The notes beneath the pieces are model-generated. The model was not told where the DNA came from, made no database searches, and worked only from the letters and a program-made list of their open reading frames with translations. Source: Chloroflexota bacterium (lineage in GTDB: Bacteria; Chloroflexota; UBA6077; FW602-bin22; JACPRP01). From it: DNA of 64,000 nt. The position numbers and the translations under genes were made by a program. The DNA is taken from positions 1-64,000 of the forward strand of contig JAMCWX010000046.1 of the NCBI GenBank assembly GCA_023480885.1, read 5' to 3'. This document shows, one piece after another, positions 17,776 to 26,395 of the stretch; position 1 is the first letter of the stretch, and the number at the start of each line of letters is the position of its first letter.

Positions 17776-18258
17776 ATGAGTTCAAGGACGAGGTCAATTA
17801 TCTTGGCGATTACTTTGATGCTTGCGTTGTTAGCGGTCGCCTGCGCTCCAGCAGCTGCGCCGACCCCGACAGCCACGAAACCGGCTGTCGCGACTCCTAA
17901 GGTGGCTGTAACGCCACCGGCAGCAGTATCGCCTACGGTGCCAGCTACGCCAACGGCTGCGCCGACAGCTACGACTGCACCTGCCAAGCCAACGCCAGCG
18001 CCAGCAACGCCTGCCGCGGCGACGCCAGCGGCCAAGCCAGGAGAGGCTGCAGCAGGAGCCGCGGTTTTTGCGGCGAACTGCAACGCTTGCCATCCAAATG
18101 GTGGCCGTGGCGTCGGGCCCGACATCAAGGGCGCAGCTCCGGATGTTACCAAGAAAGCCGTCCGGAACGGTGTTGGGTCGATGCCTGCTTTCGGGCCTGA
18201 TAAGATCAGCGACGAGCAGCTCAACAGCCTGGCTGCGTACGTCCAGTCGCTTAAGTAG
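17776..18258 (+). CDS. lipoprotein c-type cytochrome with Pro/Ala/Thr-rich linker
   Basis: The 160-residue protein has a lipoprotein signal peptide (ILAITLMLALLAVAC, lipobox LAVAC with Cys23) and then a low-complexity Ala/Pro/Thr linker of about 65 residues. A single heme c domain follows, with CNACH near residue 109 and a likely distal Met in VGSMPAFGPDKISDEQLNSLAAYVQSL. It would be tethered to the outer face of the membrane as a small electron carrier; the partner is unknown. ATG 17776 is chosen because AAGGAGG lies 8 bases upstream and the signal peptide begins there. An overlapping ATG at 17772 is in another frame. It has its own sigma-54 motif and downstream terminator, so it is probably monocistronic. 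Confidence 0.9.
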   Translation: MSSRTRSIILAITLMLALLAVACAPAAAPTPTATKPAVATPKVAVTPPAAVSPTVPATPTAAPTATTAPAKPTPAPATPAAATPAAKPGEAAAGAAVFAANCNACHPNGGRGVGPDIKGAAPDVTKKAVRNGVGSMPAFGPDKISDEQLNSLAAYVQSLK

Positions 18259-18324
18259 CAAGAGAGGTCTTGTCGAGGTTACAGACATTACCTCCCACAA
18301 GTCTCAGGTCTAAGCGTTGTCCAG

Positions 18325-18371
18325 GTCCCAGATGATGACTCCTTGTAAAAGACATCATCTGGGACTTATTT
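18325..18371 (+). terminator. terminator after the cytochrome c gene
   Basis: A perfect 13-base stem (18325-18337 with 18353-18365) with a 15-base loop is followed by TTATTT. Confidence 0.65.
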
Positions 18372-18397
18372 ACGCTCGGCAATGGTTGCCAGGTATC

Positions 18398-18427
18398 TTG
18401 CGCTGGTCGGAACGAGCGGGCTATAAT
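18398..18427 (+). promoter_or_regulatory. mutS: promoter of mutS, predicted leaderless
   Basis: TTGCGC (18398-18403) and TATAAT (18422-18427) are 18 bases apart. The expected start lies at or one base before the ATG at 18435. Confidence 0.55.
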
Positions 18428-18434
18428 CTTGTCT

Positions 18435-21260
18435 ATGACGCCTATCCGACAACAATACCTGGCGCTTAAGAGAAAGTATCCCGACGCAATCCTCCTGTTC
18501 CGTCTGGGCGATTTCTACGAAACGTTCGACGACGATGCGAAAGCAGTGTCATCTGAATTGGAAATCGTGCTGACCTCGCGCGAAATGGGGAAGGGCCAGC
18601 GTGTGCCACTGGCTGGCATCCCTTACCATTCACTCGAAGGGCATCTCACCAAGTTAGTCAACAGAGGCTATAAGGTCGCGATCTGTGAGCAAGTGAGCGA
18701 TCCCGCAACTTCTAGAGGTATCGTCGATAGAGAGGTCGTTCGAGTTGTTACACCAGGCACTGTGGTCGAACCAAGCATGCTCGACGCCAGATCGAACAAC
18801 TACCTCGCATCTGTGCTGGCTGATGGTGATCGGGCCGGAGTGGCCTACGCTGATATAACAACTGGCGAGTTCTACACCACTCAGTTGGCCGGGAGCGACA
18901 TCGCCGGGCTTGTTCGTGAAGAGCTGGCCCGACTCTCTCCCGCGGAGTGCCTTGTTCCCAGGGATAATCCGCGGAGGCCATTCTCTCTGATTGATCTAGG
19001 CCTTGCTACTAGCTCCTCAACTCACGTTACCCCTTACGATGCCTTGAGGTTCGATCTTGAGGCTTGTCGCGAGGCGCTGCAGGATCATTTCGGAGTGACG
19101 TCGCTTGAGGGCTTTGGGTGCGCTGGTCTGCCTCTAGCGATACGCGCCGCCGGCGCCTTGCTACAGTACCTCGGCGAGACTCAAAAGGCTTCACTGGCCC
19201 AACTGGATAGGCTCCGAACCTATTCGACTGGCTCGTACATGATTCTCGACGCCGCGACTCGCTATAGCCTGGAGTTGACGCGAACTTCTCGCCTGGGGAC
19301 GACCAAAGGGTCTCTGCTCTGGGTTCTAGATAAGGCGCGAACGCCGATGGGGGGTAGGTTGCTGCGGAAGTGGATAGCGCAACCCCTGCTCGACATAAAT
19401 CGACTGGATGCACGGCAGCGTGTTGTTGCCTGGTTTGTCGGCGATACCGCGATGCGCGCAAAAGTCGTCGATTTGTTGAACAAAGTTGGTGACCTGGAGA
19501 GGCTGATTAATAGAGTGAGCCAGGGCGTTGCTTCACCCCGCGAGTTAGTTGGTTTGAGATCAAGCCTGGAGGCCGTGCCTCTGATTCGCCAGGTACTCAG
19601 CCAGGGTTCGAACCTGGAGCAGGGTGCGGGTGACAGCCGGGGTGGATTCAGGCACGCTAGGCTGGGTTTGGGGGCAGACAACGGAAATAGCGGTGCGGCA
19701 GACGCAGGTCGCGAGAGGCCAAAGGATGTCTCCAGCATCGCGTGGTTGGTCGATCAGATTGATCCCTGTGAGGAAGTGGTGTCGCTAATCGGCCAGTCCA
19801 TCAGCCCAGATCCCCCAAATTCGCTCGCCGATGGGGGCGTGATCAGGCCTGGGTTCTCCGATGAGCTGGACAACTTGCACGCGGGCTCGAAGGACGCCCG
19901 CCAGTGGGTAGCACGGCTTGAGGGGCAGGAACGCGAGCGCACTGGAATACGGTCTCTAAAGGTAGGATATAACAGGGTATTCGGTTACTACATCGAAGTT
20001 ACCAATCCCAACCTCGATCAGCCGGTCGGCAACGGTATCTTGCGTCAAACGCCAGGCCTGGAGCCTACACATTCTTGCGGTTGCAAGATCAATCGCGAGC
20101 ACTTGGAGCGCTGCCACGGTTACATCAGGAAGCAGACGCTGGTGGGAGCAGAACGGTTCATCACGCCGGAACTGAAGGAGCAAGAGGCATTGATCCTTGG
20201 CGCCCAGGAGCGAATCGTCGAGCTGGAGACGCGCATTTTCAGGCAGGTCTGCCAGCAAGTAGCCGACTCGCGCCAGATGGTTCTCAAGGTTGCGAAGACC
20301 CTGGCCCATTGCGACGTTTTCTGCGCGCTGGCTGAGGTGGCAGTGCAAAATGGCTACGTCTGCCCGAAGATCACCGACGGCGATGAAATCAAGATCGTGG
20401 CCGGGAGGCATCCCGTCGTCGAGCTCACGCTGTCTGACGCGCAGTTCGTTGCCAATGACGTGTGCTTGTCTAACAGCGATGCTCAGTTGATCATCCTAAC
20501 TGGGCCGAACATGGCCGGCAAATCGACGTACGGCTTGATGGTGGGATTGATAGTCTTGATGGCGCAGATAGGTAGCTTCGTACCCGCAGAGTCGGCGACC
20601 ATCGGGTTGGTCGATAGGGTTTTCACGAGAGTGGGAGCCCAGCACGACATCACCGCTGGCCAGAGCACCTTCCTGGTCGAAATGGCCGAAGCAGCAAATA
20701 TACTCAATAATGCCACACCACGCAGCCTGGTCATCCTCGACGAGATCGGTCGGGGCACGAGCACCTACGATGGGATGGCCATAGCCCGCGCCATCGTCGA
20801 GCACATCCACAACCATCCCAGGTTAGGCTGCAAGACGCTGTTTGCCACTCATTATCACGAGCTTACTGAGCTAGAGGAAATCCTTCCCAGGGTCAAGAAC
20901 TGCCGCGTCGACGTGCTCGAAGAAGGCGGCGGGGTCGTTTTCCTGCACAAGGTTGTTTCTGGAGGCGCGGACCGCAGCTACGGCATCCACGTGGCTAAGC
21001 TGGCAGGAATTCCGAAGGCAGTGATTCGCCGCGCAGAAGAGGTGCTGAAAGAGCTCGAGGCAGGCTCGACCAGGCGCGATGAGGTTTCAAAGAGTGAAGC
21101 TGGCGTCGGGTCGCTGCAACTGACCATGTTCGGCGAGCCCGACCCCGCCCTGGAAGAACTGAAGTCGCTCGACGTGCTCTCAATGACGCCGCTCGAGGCG
21201 ATTACGAAGCTGTTCGAGTTGCAGAAGAAGGCAAGGGCAAAGGAGTCTTCGGAACGGTAG
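18435..21260 (+). CDS. mutS: DNA mismatch repair protein MutS
   Basis: The 941-residue MutS has all expected parts. The mismatch-reading FYE (27-29, in RLGDFYETF) is followed by connector and lever domains, and the clamp has GYNRVFGYYIEVTN. The ATPase carries Walker A GPNMAGKST near 690, Walker B VILDEIGRGTSTYDG near 770 and ATHYHEL, with a C-terminal dimerisation helix region. It binds mispairs and recruits MutL. It is about 70 residues longer than usual. Much of the excess is a Gly/Arg/Ala-rich insert of about 40 residues in the lever region, near 19605-19735, between SQGSN and SSIAWLVDQIDP. The promoter overlaps the start, so TTG 18429 is unlikely and ATG 18435 is chosen. mutL lies 8 kb downstream, separated by a mobile region. 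Confidence 0.97.
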   Translation: MTPIRQQYLALKRKYPDAILLFRLGDFYETFDDDAKAVSSELEIVLTSREMGKGQRVPLAGIPYHSLEGHLTKLVNRGYKVAICEQVSDPATSRGIVDREVVRVVTPGTVVEPSMLDARSNNYLASVLADGDRAGVAYADITTGEFYTTQLAGSDIAGLVREELARLSPAECLVPRDNPRRPFSLIDLGLATSSSTHVTPYDALRFDLEACREALQDHFGVTSLEGFGCAGLPLAIRAAGALLQYLGETQKASLAQLDRLRTYSTGSYMILDAATRYSLELTRTSRLGTTKGSLLWVLDKARTPMGGRLLRKWIAQPLLDINRLDARQRVVAWFVGDTAMRAKVVDLLNKVGDLERLINRVSQGVASPRELVGLRSSLEAVPLIRQVLSQGSNLEQGAGDSRGGFRHARLGLGADNGNSGAADAGRERPKDVSSIAWLVDQIDPCEEVVSLIGQSISPDPPNSLADGGVIRPGFSDELDNLHAGSKDARQWVARLEGQERERTGIRSLKVGYNRVFGYYIEVTNPNLDQPVGNGILRQTPGLEPTHSCGCKINREHLERCHGYIRKQTLVGAERFITPELKEQEALILGAQERIVELETRIFRQVCQQVADSRQMVLKVAKTLAHCDVFCALAEVAVQNGYVCPKITDGDEIKIVAGRHPVVELTLSDAQFVANDVCLSNSDAQLIILTGPNMAGKSTYGLMVGLIVLMAQIGSFVPAESATIGLVDRVFTRVGAQHDITAGQSTFLVEMAEAANILNNATPRSLVILDEIGRGTSTYDGMAIARAIVEHIHNHPRLGCKTLFATHYHELTELEEILPRVKNCRVDVLEEGGGVVFLHKVVSGGADRSYGIHVAKLAGIPKAVIRRAEEVLKELEAGSTRRDEVSKSEAGVGSLQLTMFGEPDPALEELKSLDVLSMTPLEAITKLFELQKKARAKESSER

Positions 21261-21278
21261 CGTGCGGTTTCAGCGAAT

Positions 21279-22178
21279 TCAAATCAGCCCCGACGGGGGT
21301 CTTACCCAGTCAAGGCATCGTCCAATCAGCAGTTCAGTCAACCTAGCGTGGTGGGTGTTTTTCATTGAGACGGTTTCGGTATCAAAACCGTACCTGGCTG
21401 CCATTTCACGAAGCTCTGGAGCATCGTCATATGTCATCAGGAAATCGCCTGAAAGCGTGCTCGTTATTCTGAAAAGCTCCTCGTGATCTAGCTCTGAATG
21501 AGTGTACAGGCGCCTGCCGGCACGCTTACCGCCGGCAGTGTAGGGAGGGTCGATAAAAAAGACCGCGTTCGACCTATGAGCACTTTGTCTTAGAATCTCT
21601 AGCCCATCACCCTCCAAGAAAGAGAACTTATCCTTTATCGCAGCGATATCAAGTATCCGCTTCTTCAGTGTTTGCGGATACCACCGAGACTGCAAGCCCT
21701 TTCCGTTTTCCCCGTACCTGACCATGCGCGAACCTTCCGCGAGAATGCCGCCGTGATGAGTGCGGTTCTTTAGGATGGTTGCAAACGCCCGTTCCCTGAC
21801 GGGAAGGTTTGTTCTGGCTAGCTCAGCTTGAACAGAGTCGCGGGTAGGTTCAAACTCAATGATCCGATTGGCCAACCACTCCGCGTCCCCTCCTAAGATT
21901 GCTTGCCAGACGGCAGCTACCTGACTATCAATCTCCACCATTGTCACGTGATCTGCAAGTCCCTCAAACGCCACAGTAAGACCGATAATCCCCCCGCCTG
22001 TAAACGGCTCGTAAAACTCCCCAGGCTGTTTGGGTAACGACCCCAGCCATTCCCTGATACGCGGTACAAGCCATGTCTTGCCTCCTGGGTAGCGGAAGGG
22101 GCTTCGCATCGGCACCATGGCTACATTCACGACGATATCTGTGATTGGTAATAGGGGCAATTGCCTTGCCGTTTGCAT
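21279..22178 (-). CDS. D12-class DNA adenine N6-methyltransferase of a restriction-modification system
   Basis: The 299 residues show the Dam/D12 pattern: FRYPGGK (28-34) for AdoMet binding, FYEPFTGGGIIGLTVAFEG (motif I) and the catalytic DPPY at 210-213 in FFIDPPYTAGGKRAGRRLYTH. It should methylate adenine N6 in a specific sequence. The start is ATG 22178 with GGAG 8 bases upstream, inside the 3' end of the restriction gene; only one base separates the two genes. It protects the host from the neighbouring NotI-like nuclease, so the two should recognise the same site. It is convergent with mutS (18-base gap). A solitary Dam for mismatch repair is unlikely because of the coupling to the nuclease. 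Confidence 0.93.
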   Translation of the reverse strand: MQTARQLPLLPITDIVVNVAMVPMRSPFRYPGGKTWLVPRIREWLGSLPKQPGEFYEPFTGGGIIGLTVAFEGLADHVTMVEIDSQVAAVWQAILGGDAEWLANRIIEFEPTRDSVQAELARTNLPVRERAFATILKNRTHHGGILAEGSRMVRYGENGKGLQSRWYPQTLKKRILDIAAIKDKFSFLEGDGLEILRQSAHRSNAVFFIDPPYTAGGKRAGRRLYTHSELDHEELFRITSTLSGDFLMTYDDAPELREMAARYGFDTETVSMKNTHHARLTELLIGRCLDWVRPPSGLI

Positions 22179-22179
22179 A

Positions 22180-23070
22180 TTATTGCTCCAAAATGTCAGT
22201 TAGTGCACGTGCCTCTGGTGGTGTCCCTGGTTCGTTTCTCGGGACCTCCTCGGTCAGCTTCTCCTGCAACTGGGCGATGAAGTCCTCGATTGGGCCGGGC
22301 TCCGCGACTGTTATCTTCTCAAGTGCGGAATCGAAAGAACTAAATACTGTGCGGTTTCTAACCAGGTTAAAGCGTTTCTGCTCTGATGAGTAGACAAGAT
22401 CATACACCAGCCAAGCGATGTCTGCCTCTTTCTGCTTGCACTCCAGAAGCCTTGGTAGCGTGTCGAAGAAGCCACTGTGCACCGCCACTGCCATTTTCTT
22501 ATTCCAGCCGTGTAAGATTCCGCCTTTGTAGATTAGCTGCGGCGCCAGCCGCTTTCTTGAAGATGAGAGGTAGTCGGGGCACGGGTAGTTCTTCTTTTTC
22601 GTCCAATCCATGTCGTGGTGTGCACTGGGGTTTTGCATATAATGCTCGAAGGGTGCCCGAATATTGCCAGAAATGTACACTGCCTGAACTTCAAGGGCGC
22701 CAAAATCGGTTAAGCGTCCGCGCTCGTCGTAGGAGATGAGCACAACGTCGATGTTGCCCGCAGACTTGCCATACTTGTCATTGAGACGGACCTCTGTAAC
22801 GGAGGTCCACTTCGTGCCAGAAGGAAAGAAGAAATCCGCCGCGTCGTCTGCGACCAGCCAATCCTCGCGAAAACGGATGGGACAGGTAATCGCCACTTTA
22901 TGGTGCTGATAGATGCTACACGTTCCCAACGGATCCTGAGCTTTGTCCTTGGTGCAAGAAGGGACCTTATTGTTAAATGGACACAGCCGTTTTTGTCTGT
23001 GTCTTACCGCTTCGGACGAGAAATTGTCAGTGGGGTAGCCAAATACCTCTGCCAGGGGGTGCTTGGGCAT
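22180..23070 (-). CDS. NotI-family type II restriction endonuclease
   Basis: The 296-residue protein resembles NotI-family nucleases. An N-terminal segment LAEVFGYP precedes four cysteines, Cys30 (CPF), Cys39 (CTK), Cys51 and Cys63 (CP), that match the single-iron site of NotI. A PD-(D/E)xK-type catalytic core follows, with Asp108 in GNIDVVLIS and Glu127-x-Gln129 in FGALEVQAVY, mirroring NotI's E-x-Q variant. It should cut a specific duplex site unless methylated. The recognition sequence cannot be read from the protein. ATG 23070 has GGAGGA 7 bases upstream. The methyltransferase follows after one base. Restriction first and methylase second in one operon implies some other safeguard during establishment. 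Confidence 0.82.
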   Translation of the reverse strand: MPKHPLAEVFGYPTDNFSSEAVRHRQKRLCPFNNKVPSCTKDKAQDPLGTCSIYQHHKVAITCPIRFREDWLVADDAADFFFPSGTKWTSVTEVRLNDKYGKSAGNIDVVLISYDERGRLTDFGALEVQAVYISGNIRAPFEHYMQNPSAHHDMDWTKKKNYPCPDYLSSSRKRLAPQLIYKGGILHGWNKKMAVAVHSGFFDTLPRLLECKQKEADIAWLVYDLVYSSEQKRFNLVRNRTVFSSFDSALEKITVAEPGPIEDFIAQLQEKLTEEVPRNEPGTPPEARALTDILEQ

Positions 23071-23299
23071 TTTCTATCCTCCGAAGAATTCGTTCTGTGC
23101 GTATTCTATCAGATTGTACCAAAAGAGCCAGACCTGGGCTTCCCCCAGTTCTTGCCTCCCCTTTCTTGGCACAGCACGTTCCCTGAATCTACTGGGTCAT
23201 TATACCACGTATCAGGCTGGGATCCCTGCTTGGTGGCTCGATTATTGGGCGGGAATCCTTGTTATGTTGCCCAACAAATGGGTCAAGAACGACTCAAAC
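23071..23299 (-). other. gap between the restriction operon and the IS4-like element
   Basis: No gene is seen. On the minus strand a TATAAT-like -10 occurs near 23200 without a convincing -35; it could drive the restriction operon. The right edge carries the target duplication of the insertion sequence. Confidence 0.35.
23290..23299 (+). repeat. left target-site duplication of the IS4-like element
   Basis: CGACTCAAAC abuts the left inverted repeat of the IS4-like element. CGACTCAAAT is found beyond the IS256-like element at 26271-26280, matching 9 of 10 bases. Confidence 0.65.
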
Positions 23300-24966
23300 C
23301 TTGCGGTGCCCCACTTTTGGTTAGCCCGAGTTAGGCCACCAGTGTTTTTGGCGGTAACGGACCTGATACGGTCGCCATGATGGTGTCCACGTTGAGAGAT
23401 AGCTGCCAAGCCAACGTATCAACCTCCGCAAGATGTGGCCTAGGTCAACGGCGCGCAGGACTTCCAGTCCAAGCCTGACGTAGCTTAAGTGTCCACGGGC
23501 AGCGAAGCGCTTCATCCAACCTGGCAACTTGGGGATCTGCCCACGGTGCGGCAGCACTGGTGGTGGCTGGCTTGGACCCTGTTCTGGCATTTCGTGGCTG
23601 CCCTTCGGTCCATTGGAGGTGGTCGTCGGAATCACAGAAACGGCAGGCGATTCCGGTGTTAATGGTTCGGCTGATGCTTGTTCGTAAGGGCTGACCGAAG
23701 TCGACTCTTGGGGCAACGATGCAGTTGACCTTCCTGGAGTGTCCTCACTCTGCAAGACGGGTAGATCCTTCCATGCCTGCAGTCCAGTTAGAGCGCAGAG
23801 CCATTCCCCCATGGCTAAGGCCAGCATCAGCCGATGCACGTGCGTCAGACTCTTTAGAGCGTGGTTGTCACCGCTCTCCCGCAGTAGAACCCCGGTCTTC
23901 TCGTCCCGATTGGCGCACTCCAGACGCATTCGCCAGCGATACAGGGTCTCTATGTCCTCTGGCCTCTGCAAAGTGCTGGCCAAATACCAAGGTTCCTTCT
24001 GACCTTCATCCCACACTGCCAGAAGCTTGATGGGCACCTGCTCTTCCTTACCGTACCACGCCTCGGGATACCACAAGCGCTGACCTGGGCATAAGCCCAA
24101 CACATCAGATGGTAGCCCTTGGGCAGGGCGATCGTCGCCAAGTGGAGATGGTATCCGAATGTGAGTCTGGGCATCCATCCGGATATCGAAGTCGCGCTGT
24201 TGGGCATGCAGACGCTGCAAGAGGCTAGCCCGAGCAAAGCCACGATCTGCCACCAGCACCCCACGCAATGCGTCGGACATCAAGGAAAACACATAGTCGA
24301 TGAGTTCCTCCTCAATGTAATTCTGGCTGAGAAACGCGGTAGAGATAGAGGCGGCGGGTGGGTTTCGGTGACTTCGTCTGGGAAGGGGTGGCGAAGGATC
24401 ATCTTTGGGGTGAGGCCAGCATGTCTGAGGGGGGAAGCAGGCATTAAGCTCGGAGCGGTGATAAGTGGTCAAGGCGACGGGAAGACCACGACTTCCGCAG
24501 GGCACAGTGGCGATGAGCAGAGCAAATGGCTCGAAGTAGGTGGTATCGGGTAGCACGGGTAGGATGGGACGCTCATTGTCCTGGGTCGGTAGGTCGTCAC
24601 CGAGGCGGTAGGCAAGCTTTAGCCAGCGCACGAATAGGGCGCCCTCATCCAAGTGAGGATTATCCAGAAAGCGCATAAGACGCTTAAGGCGGCCATGCAA
24701 GGGTTGGCTTGGAGAGGGGTAGGCTCGGGCCAAATCCGAGAGGCAGAGGGCAGGACGGTCCAACAGTGCGGCCAAGAGTAGTGCCAAGTTGACATGCTGA
24801 GTCTTGCGCCAAGTTGGTGCAAGATGCTGGGCAAAACCTAACACTGCGCCGTAAGATATTCCCATCGGCGTTCCTTCCAGGTGGGGCACTATTTTGGGTG
24901 GCACCTATAGTGTCTAACAGGAACGCCGTTTCTTCAACCCCCAATCACAAAGTGGGGCACCGCAAG
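23300..24966 (-). mobile_element. IS4-like insertion sequence, about 1.67 kb
   Basis: The element is bounded by perfect 18-base inverted repeats (23300-23317 and 24949-24966, outer end CTTGCGGTGCCCCACTTT). It holds one transposase on the minus strand with the IS4-type Y-(2)-R-(3)-E-(6)-K signature. A 10-base target duplication is visible only when the right-hand IS256-like element is removed. Confidence 0.88.
23321..24865 (-). CDS. IS4-family-like DDE transposase
   Basis: The 514-residue transposase has likely catalytic acids in LPDTTYFEPFALL and VLVADRGFARASLL. Its C-terminal signature YRWRMRLECANRDEK follows the IS4 Y-(2)-R-(3)-E-(6)-K spacing exactly. ATG 24865 is the start because GGAAGGA lies 6 bases upstream; the longer frame from GTG 24904 starts near the inverted repeat. 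After the signature is an unusual Pro/Ser/Thr-rich segment of about 80 residues, then a basic C-terminal tail. The gene is intact, so the element may be active. Confidence 0.88.
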   Translation of the reverse strand: MGISYGAVLGFAQHLAPTWRKTQHVNLALLLAALLDRPALCLSDLARAYPSPSQPLHGRLKRLMRFLDNPHLDEGALFVRWLKLAYRLGDDLPTQDNERPILPVLPDTTYFEPFALLIATVPCGSRGLPVALTTYHRSELNACFPPQTCWPHPKDDPSPPLPRRSHRNPPAASISTAFLSQNYIEEELIDYVFSLMSDALRGVLVADRGFARASLLQRLHAQQRDFDIRMDAQTHIRIPSPLGDDRPAQGLPSDVLGLCPGQRLWYPEAWYGKEEQVPIKLLAVWDEGQKEPWYLASTLQRPEDIETLYRWRMRLECANRDEKTGVLLRESGDNHALKSLTHVHRLMLALAMGEWLCALTGLQAWKDLPVLQSEDTPGRSTASLPQESTSVSPYEQASAEPLTPESPAVSVIPTTTSNGPKGSHEMPEQGPSQPPPVLPHRGQIPKLPGWMKRFAARGHLSYVRLGLEVLRAVDLGHILRRLIRWLGSYLSTWTPSWRPYQVRYRQKHWWPNSG

Positions 24967-24972
24967 CGACTC

Positions 24973-26268
24973 GGTAGTGTACGATAAATTGTGTAGTTTC
25001 CTTTAAAAAGGAAAAGGCGTATCCTCGCAGACAGAAGCAAACTGTCGAAAGAGGAGGACACGCCCGTGGCAAAGGTAACAGCCCTTACCGAGACAAAACT
25101 AGCCGATTTGTGGAGGGAAGTCAAGGATCAGGATGCAGATGATTTCTGGGGAGACCTTAAGGAAGAGACTCTGGGGATAGCCAAGGCCCTGATCGAGACC
25201 CACCTTGAGGCTGAGATGGTGGAAAGACTAGGAGCCAATATCTATCAGCGCAATCCTGACAGGTGTGGGTGGAGGAACGGACACTACACCCGCAGTTTAC
25301 TGATTGAGATGGGACTCATCACAGACCTGCACGTTCCCGTAGCCAGGCAGCGGGTAGGGCCTTCGGAATTGCTAGAGGCCTACAAGGCTGAGCAAGGCCA
25401 GGTCAAAACACTGGTGAGAGAAGCTTTTCTGGCAGGGGTGAGCGCTCGACGGGTGGGAGAGGTGCTGGAGCCAGTTTTAGGCAAAGCCATTAGCGCCTCC
25501 TCGGTGTCGGCAATCACTTCCGCTCTTGATCGTGAGGTTGCGGCTTTCCTCTCCAGTAGGATCGCTGACGAATTCGACTATTTGTTGCTTGACGGCATCA
25601 CTCTGAAGGTCAAAACAGCCCAAGGGGTGCAGAAGAAACTGGTGCTGACAGCCTATGGGATCACTGGAGAGGGCAAACGACGGATAATCTCGTTCAGAAT
25701 AGCCAACTCTGAGAGTGAGGCGGAGTGGGAGGCCTTTCTAAACGACCTGTATCGGCGTGGGTTGGAGGGAAACGCATTGAAGTTGGTGGTGACCGATGGG
25801 TGTCCTGGGCTGCATAAAGCGTTGGACACGGTGTATCCTTATGTGGATAGACAACTGTGTTGGGTACACAAGATGCGCAATCTAACCAAGCGAGTGCCGA
25901 AAGCGATTCAGCAGGAATGCTTGGCTGGGGCCAAGAAGATTTACCTTGCGGACAACCGCCGGGAGGCTATCAGGGCGTTCAAGAACTGGGCAGGCCAATG
26001 GCGAGGACAGGTTCCAGAGGCAGTGGCCTGCATTGAGAGGGATCTGGAGCAATTGCTAGCCTTCATGAGCTGTCCGAAGGAGGACTGGCGCAAAGTGCGA
26101 ACAACTAATGCCATAGAGCGATCTTTCAGGGAGGTGCGACGAAGAATTAGGCCGATGAGCTGCTTCAACAACAACGCCAGCTGTAGACGCATATTCTACG
26201 GCGTATTCAGTCATCCCAACAAGCGCTGGGAGGATCGCCTAATTCTACACAATTAACTTGACACTACC
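24973..26268 (+). mobile_element. IS256-like (Mutator) insertion sequence, about 1.3 kb
   Basis: Imperfect 24-base terminal inverted repeats lie at 24973-24996 and 26245-26268. They share GGTAGTGT at the tip and AATTGTGTAG inside, and differ mainly between. The element carries one intact Mutator-type transposase. Flanking 8-mers AGCGACTC and ATCGACTC fit an 8-base target duplication with one mismatch. A hairpin TTTCCTTT/AAAGGAAA at 24998-25014 sits just inside the left end. Confidence 0.88.
25066..26256 (+). CDS. IS256-family (Mutator) transposase
   Basis: The 396-residue transposase has the family triad: Asp in YLLLDGITLKV, Asp in VVTDGCPGLHKAL and Glu in TTNAIERSFREVRRR. The C/D(2)H-type LCWVHKMRN lies between the second and third. 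The GTG start has GAGGAGG about 8 bases upstream. The stop codon lies within the right inverted repeat. The frame is complete, so the copy could be mobile. Confidence 0.93.
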   Translation: MAKVTALTETKLADLWREVKDQDADDFWGDLKEETLGIAKALIETHLEAEMVERLGANIYQRNPDRCGWRNGHYTRSLLIEMGLITDLHVPVARQRVGPSELLEAYKAEQGQVKTLVREAFLAGVSARRVGEVLEPVLGKAISASSVSAITSALDREVAAFLSSRIADEFDYLLLDGITLKVKTAQGVQKKLVLTAYGITGEGKRRIISFRIANSESEAEWEAFLNDLYRRGLEGNALKLVVTDGCPGLHKALDTVYPYVDRQLCWVHKMRNLTKRVPKAIQQECLAGAKKIYLADNRREAIRAFKNWAGQWRGQVPEAVACIERDLEQLLAFMSCPKEDWRKVRTTNAIERSFREVRRRIRPMSCFNNNASCRRIFYGVFSHPNKRWEDRLILHN

Positions 26269-26270
26269 AT

Positions 26271-26280
26271 CGACTCAAAT
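26271..26280 (+). repeat. right target-site duplication of the IS4-like element, displaced by the IS256-like element
   Basis: CGACTCAAAT matches the left copy at 23290-23299 in 9 of 10 bases. The IS256-like insertion lies between this copy and the IS4-like element. Confidence 0.6.
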
Positions 26281-26395
26281 CAATTTCCTTCGCATCGTCT
26301 ATTGTGTTATCATAGTTGAAGCTTGTTCACGAACAATTGGAATGTCCGAGGCTCCAGAACCTTCCAGATGCAGTAATTCTCAGGAGGTGACTTGA

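Noticed and set aside
17772-17900. Alternative frame starting at ATG 17772
   Set aside because: The overlapping frame at 17776 encodes a lipoprotein signal and heme motif; this one ends early without features.
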